DNA of 6,260 nucleotides from the NCBI GenBank assembly GCA_018971925.1, contig JAGWZT010000126.1, forward strand, positions 1-6,260, given 5' to 3'. Numbering within the stretch: the first letter of the stretch is position 1; every line of letters starts with the position of its first letter. Of the stretch, positions 6,149 through 6,260 are shown one piece after another. Source of the DNA: Lysobacteraceae bacterium. Lineage in GTDB: Bacteria > Pseudomonadota > Gammaproteobacteria > Xanthomonadales > Rhodanobacteraceae. The position numbers were made by a program, and so were the translations under genes. The notes beneath the pieces were generated by a model. The model ran no database searches. It saw only the letters and a list, made by a program, of their open reading frames with translations, and had not been told where the DNA came from.

Positions 6149-6260
6149 CGGGAATCGATCAGATCAGGAAGGCACACCGAACGAGCCGCTGAAGAACCGT
6201 CGCGACCAAATCGGCAGGGATTGCCGATTTGAACGCCGCAGGCGGCCCGCAGGGCGAGCC
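6149..6260. other. Non-coding region upstream of the ligase gene
   Basis: These 112 bases lie 5' of the minus-strand ligase-glycosyltransferase unit and should contain its promoter unless the genes are read from further upstream. I could not find a convincing -35/-10 pair. The outer part is taken up by the hairpin at 6207-6231 and a GC-rich tail to the window edge. Confidence 0.5.
6207..6260. repeat. Hairpin plus GC-rich tail, probable dispersed repeat (cut by window edge)
   Basis: CAAATCGGCA (6207-6216) pairs perfectly with TGCCGATTTG (6222-6231) around the 5-base loop GGGAT. The tail contains further short inverted pieces: GCCGC (6235-6239) with GCGGC (6242-6246), and GCCC (6245-6248) with GGGC (6252-6255). 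The compact chain of inverted pieces outside coding sequence is REP-like. It is unrelated to the two GTAGGGCGGG-type copies. As an alternative, the 10-bp stem could end transcription of a gene beyond the right edge, but no strong T-run follows. Confidence 0.45.

Noticed and set aside
1..6260. A novel defence, mobile or biosynthetic system spanning the window.
   Set aside because: All but one of the genes fit known housekeeping or LPS families, with uniform base composition. No nuclease, toxin, reverse transcriptase, transposase or phage gene is visible.

Overview
The window carries six protein-coding regions, all of ordinary housekeeping or cell-envelope character. It looks like chromosomal DNA of a GC-rich gammaproteobacterium. 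An affiliation near Xanthomonadales (Xanthomonadaceae/Rhodanobacteraceae) is my inference from the high GC, the Rep and LpxL types, and the intergenic palindromic repeats; no marker gene proves it. I see no phage genes, insertion sequence, CRISPR array, tRNA or rRNA, and no convincing undescribed multi-gene system.

Left part (1-1007, minus strand): the first 22 codons of an ArfB-type peptidyl-tRNA hydrolase (ribosome rescue) run off the left edge. A 164-base gap holding a palindromic repeat follows, then an unrecognised 258-residue protein gene.

Middle (1008-3071): a short divergent intergenic region contains a perfect 15-bp dyad. Next comes a complete rep gene, a superfamily 1A 3'-5' DNA helicase that helps replication forks pass obstacles. 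A 62-bp double-hairpin repeat follows it, related to the repeat at the left, so two direct copies bracket the unknown gene and rep.

Right part (3162-6148): envelope genes. On the plus strand is lpxL (lipid A late acyltransferase), with an extended -10 so close to the ATG that a leaderless mRNA is likely. Converging on it from the minus strand is a two-gene unit: an O-antigen ligase-family membrane protein, then a WaaE/KdtX-like family 2 glycosyltransferase. These two overlap by 11 bp, and the glycosyltransferase and lpxL overlap tail to tail by 7 bp. Together the three would act on lipopolysaccharide: acylating lipid A, adding a sugar (probably to the core), and joining or polymerising surface glycan. 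The last 112 bases are non-coding and hold a strong hairpin with a GC-rich tail that probably belongs to another dispersed repeat cut by the window edge.
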